A DNA stretch of 64,000 bases from Acanthochlamys bracteata. Taxonomy: Eukaryota; Streptophyta; Magnoliopsida; Pandanales; Velloziaceae. The stretch covers positions 3,690,501 to 3,754,500 of the forward strand of contig CM034131.1 in the NCBI GenBank assembly GCA_019914995.1, in the 5' to 3' direction. Made by a program: the position numbers and the translations under genes. Shown piece after piece: positions 60,693-64,000 of the stretch (its first letter is position 1; the number at the start of each line of letters is the position of its first letter). Under the pieces are notes generated by a model. That model was not told where the DNA came from, ran no database searches, and saw nothing but the letters and a program-made list of their open reading frames with translations.

Positions 60693-61891
60693 TCATGATA
60701 TGTGAACTCTGAGACTGGCGTTCTTTGAAGAGTGGCAAACCGGGCACTGATCAACCTTTGGCTCGCAGTCCTTACAGATGCACAAGTGCCTGCACGGCAG
60801 CAGCAGAACACAAACATCTTTCTTGCCACAAGTTCTGCAGCACCAAGCTTTCCCTTCTCCTTCTCCTCCATGTCTTTGCAGCTGCCGCCGTTGCCGCTCT
60901 TCATCGTCGTAGCAGCACGACTGCGCATCATCTGCTTCAACCACATAGCAGTCAGTACTGTCACCACACTGTTCCTTTCCATTGTTATCTCGTTGGGGTC
61001 TGTTGTTACAGCGAAGCAGAGCTTGTTCAAGACTGGTACGGAGAATGGAAGCGAGTGCCTCGGCTTTGCGAGCAGCGCCAAACCAGAACTGGCTTTCTGC
61101 ACTTGCCTGCCGTACTTTCTCTTCAAGCTCCGAGTTTTTCTTGATCACTTGTGAGATCTCTGCTTCTTTCTCACGCAGACGCTTCGCTACACGTTGCTCC
61201 ATTGCCGCCATGAACATTCTCTGATGATTGTTCGTTGCTTCTTCCACTATTCCACGCAGCCTATCGTTCTGGAAATAATTATCACAGTCATATCAGTCGA
61301 AAACGTTAAGACATATCCATAACTATTGAATCCAAAACAAAGAAAAATTGATTCACCTGTGATCGAACGAGGGCATCAATCTCGGCGCTCTGCTGACACA
61401 GCAAGGAAGAAACATCTTGAGACAGAAGAGAAGCAACAAGAACATTGCTATTACTAACGTTGTTGATAATTGCTGAACCTCTTCCACTGGTAGAAGCTCC
61501 CATGGAACCCAACACTCTGCTCTGTCCCATCACTGAACCAGCTGCAGCAACAAAGCTATCAGGCTGTTGTTGTTCTTCTCTGCCGCGTTTACGCCGGTAA
61601 CCAGAAGCGTCACTGGTCACACCACTGTGTTGAGTTCCTCCACTTGCCACGGCTCCAGTATTGAACAACAACTGCTGGTTGTTGTTATTAACATGTTGCA
61701 GCATTTGTAGCTCATCCATATTCCTCGGAGCTCTGAAGAAGGAGAAAGTGTTAAAAAAGGCAACTGTCCAAAGAGAAAATAAAGGAAAGTTGAAGGTGAC
61801 GGTGGTGGTGGGCTGACCTGGCGCGCAAATCAGGGAAGCAGTATTGGTATTGGTACTTCCCTGTAGCCGTAGCAGCTGCATCAACAGCCAT
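60693..61891 (-). CDS. BOI/BRG-type RING E3 ubiquitin ligase (three coding exons, 341 aa)
   Basis: Coding on the minus strand joins 61891-61818, 61732-61357 and 61268-60693. Splice sites are GT at 61817-61816 with AG at 61734-61733, and GT at 61356-61355 with AG at 61270-61269. Frames join as 74 + 376 + 576 nt, including the stop. It starts MAVDAAATATGKYQYQY. Exon 2 carries an Asn/Gln-rich stretch, a basic RRKRGREEQQQ patch (possible nuclear signal) and ends ...CQQSAEIDALVRSQ. Exon 3 starts NDRLRGIVEEATNNHQRMF, followed by a coiled coil (REKEAEISQVIKKNSELEEK) and the FWFGAARKAEALASILRTSL block. The C3HC4 RING has ligands C294, C297, C309, H311, C315, C318, C325 and C328 (LLLPCRHLCICKDC ... 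CPVC). Family members act as E3 ligases in stress, cell-death and gibberellin responses; here that is inference. Confidence 0.93.
61269..61356 (-). other. Second intron of the minus-strand RING gene
   Basis: 88 bp, GTGAATC...TTTCCAG. It sits at the same place as the intron of the plus-strand paralogue, after the H-L-Q / R-S-Q codon and before the coiled coil. Confidence 0.85.
61733..61817 (-). other. First intron of the minus-strand RING gene
   Basis: 85 bp, GTCAGCCC...CTTCTTCAG. It splits the Arg codon after LRA. No counterpart intron is seen in the plus-strand gene, whose first exon is continuous. Confidence 0.75.
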
Positions 61892-62142
61892 TATTGTTTA
61901 TCTGCTGCTCTCCTCCTCTACTGCGTACAAGTGTCTTTTCTCTCTATGCTATCAATCGACTAGGTACTACCACAACCTGCACCTCTGGAGCAGCAGCAGT
62001 TGCGCGTTGATATTGCTGGTATTGTTGTCCTTGTCGCGGAGGGACGAACAAACAACAAAACTTGGACCCGTCTTAGAAAGGGGTCCGTGGTTTGGTTTTT
62101 ATAGCTCAGGTCCAGAAACGGACACTGCGACAAACCTCCCAC
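61892..62142 (-). promoter_or_regulatory. Core promoter and leader of the minus-strand RING gene
   Basis: The minus strand carries CTATAAAAA at 62104-62096, a canonical TATA box about 205 bp before the start codon. A CT/AG-rich leader follows. The start context ATAATGGCT has A at -3 and G at +4. Confidence 0.6.
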
Positions 62143-62544
62143 TAATTATTTAATTAGTTGATCAACTCAAAAAATATTAGCTAGTAACTATATATAAAAA
62201 CAATAATGATGGGGATATTGAACGTTCGAGTATATCAATACGATGAGAAGAAGGTAGCATATGTTATGTAATGAAGGCGACGGTGGTGGAACGTAGGAGT
62301 TAATAACAAGGAAAGCTGGCGCGATTGCTCTGGCTTTGCTTTTCAGCTTTGGATTGCCTTTTTCGTTTGCTTGGTTGAGGTGCTTTGAAGAACTTTTCTT
62401 CTTTTTTTTCTTTAGTAATAGTAGCTGATGATGATGATGATAATGATAAATATTGAATATTCAATTCTTTGTCTGTTTCTTTGTTTGTTGGGTTGCTTGT
62501 TTCATTCGTTTAATCTCGAGTCTCGACATTGAAAATGATAGGGG
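62143..62544. other. Upstream flank of the minus-strand RING gene
   Basis: Contains a (GAT)n microsatellite at about 62427-62440; nothing else assigned. Confidence 0.4.
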
Positions 62545-62950
62545 TGACATTATCTATTAACATGTTAGATTCAGATTTAACTATATATTAATTTTATCAA
62601 AATCGTTTAATTCTAAGATTTATATATTTATATAAATTAAAATTATAAACTTTAATTAATTTATTTAATATCTAAATTAAATTCAGATCAATTTATTTGA
62701 AATAATTTTTAATAGTAAAAAATTATTAATTATTAAATATTTAAAAAATAATATTAGTATTTTATAAATTAAATAAAAATTAGTTAAATATAATATATAC
62801 ATATAATTATTTAATTCAAATCAAATTTAATTTAAAATTATTTTATTTTTTAATTGAATTTGAGTTAATTTAAAATTGACTCCGTTAAATTCAAACCAAA
62901 ATTTAATTTATAATTTCGAATCAAATTTGTGAATCGGAACTTGGTACCTC
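62545..62950. repeat. Decayed copy of the 'GGGGTGGCAATT' repeat
   Basis: Opens GGGGTGACATTATCTATTAA and closes near TTGGTACCTC. Between are A/T-rich phrases (TTATATAAATTAAAATT, CAAATCAAATTTAA) in keeping with the family. Confidence 0.45.
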
Positions 62951-63489
62951 TAAAAACTGATTTTAGGGGAAGGGGAAGTGGTAGTGGAGCCGGTATGTTG
63001 TAAAATAATCGGCTCAGATTGGAATTAAATTGGAGGAATCGGGAAGATGTGGTGGGGTCTACAGCACAGCACAGAGGTCGACAACCGAACTGCCAAAAAA
63101 AGATTGGTCTTGGTTCTGGTCTTATTGTTGCGTTTCCTCCCTGTAAGTGCTGGGCCCTTCTCACCTGACTGAAAACCGTAACAACAAAATAACAATTTAA
63201 CAGTTTCCCAGACATTATTTATTTATTATAGCTTTTTGTTATTAATCTCTGGAATTAGTAGTTCATGTTAGAAATAACAGAAGTATTTTACCGGAAGGCA
63301 AAACCTGCTGAACAGGATTAGCGTGTTTAACATAATGCTTGGTTCGCAACAAATCGAGACAAAAGTAAATCAATTCATCGTGGTTTATCGCATTTGTCAA
63401 TTTATTAGTAATGAAAGAAAATAGTACATATTAATTTTTTAAAGTACTATGTCGGGGTTAGAATAGTTTAATGATAAAGGTAGTGCACA
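62951..63489. other. Intergenic DNA, nothing firm seen
   Basis: A minus-strand frame (62865-63215) partly overlaps the repeat and is not recognised. Confidence 0.3.
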
Positions 63490-63765
63490 TTAATTCCTTG
63501 ATGATGCTGCTGCCCAGGATGTCTAGCAATTAACCAGAAAGAAGTTTAATGGTAAGGAGTCGTGTGTTAGAAAGCACAGAAAATTTTGCGAAGAGAGTTG
63601 GAACTGAAAGAGAAGTTTAAGTATAGCATGGGGGGATATACTGATAAAACTCACGGCACTAACTTGTGTCTACAGAATCTGGATCACAGGATTTGTGACG
63701 AGAACCTGATAGAGTAATTCACTAGCTTTGGCACAATCACTTCATGCATCAGGCAGGCTGCAGAT
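63490..63765 (+). pseudogene. Relic of a cytoplasmic poly(A)-binding protein (end of RRM3, linker, start of RRM4)
   Basis: The plus strand near 63498 reads DDAAAQDV, stop, QLTRKKFNGKES, matching the end of RRM3 (D-D-A-A-x-A-V-E-x-L-N-G-K-K-F). After a one-base shift it reads KAQKILRRELELKEKFK (about 63576-63626), the linker, then THGTNLCLQNLDHRICDENL, a stop, and FTSFGTITSC, the start of RRM4 with its RNP2 strand. PABPs coat mRNA poly(A) tails. Two stops and a shift make this a dead fragment; RRM1, RRM2 and the C-terminal domain are absent from the window. Confidence 0.82.
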
Positions 63766-64000
63766 ACAGATATTTCAGCATTGGTGGAAATTAAGAAAAA
63801 TAGTTGGCAACTGTTTCAATTCTTATTGGGGCTTGTAAGTTATCAACCTATAAGTGGACATACTAGGATGGCATACGTGACGTCTGGGGATCGTATTTTT
63901 CATGCTTTTTCCATGTATAGTTACCAACTATCAACCATGTCATGTACCATTCCTAAAATACCTTGCAAGTATTTTGAAAGAGGACTATTCTTGCTTTATG
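63766..64000. other. Window end, unassigned
   Basis: No further PABP similarity and no other feature recognised. Confidence 0.35.

Noticed and set aside
60725-61224. Plus-strand open frames opposite the minus-strand RING gene
   Set aside because: They are shadows of the real exon 3; the minus strand shows the full RING and correct splice sites.

Overview
The window looks like a gene-poor, repeat-rich stretch of a flowering-plant nuclear chromosome, probably a eudicot. The evidence is strongly AT-rich intergenic DNA, genes with plant GT-AG introns, relics of plastid GAPDH and poly(A)-binding protein genes, and a dense layering of plant retrotransposon and DNA-transposon families. I see no bacterial operons, CRISPR arrays, rRNA or tRNA genes. 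The species cannot be read from the sequence.

Only two genes look intact. Both encode C3HC4 RING E3 ubiquitin ligases of the BOI/BRG (S-RNase-binding-protein-like) family. One is on the + strand (40924-42031, two coding exons, 330 aa). The other is on the - strand (61891-60693, three coding exons, 341 aa). They point tail to tail about 18.7 kb apart and look like diverged paralogues. Proteins of this family limit cell death and gibberellin/stress responses; any specific role here is inference.

Layout: 252-752 is a broken plastid GAPDH-A relic. 1652-5383 is a Sirevirus-like Copia element with two LTRs of about 1.4 kb and almost no internal coding. 5558-11693 is a minus-strand Copia element whose integrase region has been replaced by the 3' end of a Ty3/gypsy element (pol tail plus a 2.5 kb LTR). 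12161-13727 is a minus-strand solo LTR of the Sirevirus-like family with a perfect 5-bp target duplication. 13.7-22.4 kb is mostly unassigned AT-rich DNA with a tandem repeat at 19.4 kb. 22397-25019 is a solo LTR of the gypsy family, sitting next to a CACTA transposase relic (25.0-25.8 kb). 27.6-29.8 kb is a minus-strand Athila-type gag/protease relic with leader. 29.9-31.0 kb holds leader-like repeat DNA. 31.98-36.48 kb is bounded by a diverged long inverted repeat. 37847-38437 is a compact non-autonomous CACTA element. 39-60 kb carries the + strand RING gene among many AT-rich MITE-like copies, foldback elements, a TRIM cluster (52.7-54.0 kb) and a diverged Sirevirus-like LTR (54.5-55.75 kb). 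The minus-strand RING gene follows, and the window closes with a poly(A)-binding-protein relic (about 63490-63760).

I found no clear new biological system. The most informative features are the composite Copia/gypsy element, the pair of RING-ligase genes, the mixed-orientation TRIM cluster and the long inverted repeat of unknown nature. All identifications come from reading translations and repeats by eye; no database or alignment was run.
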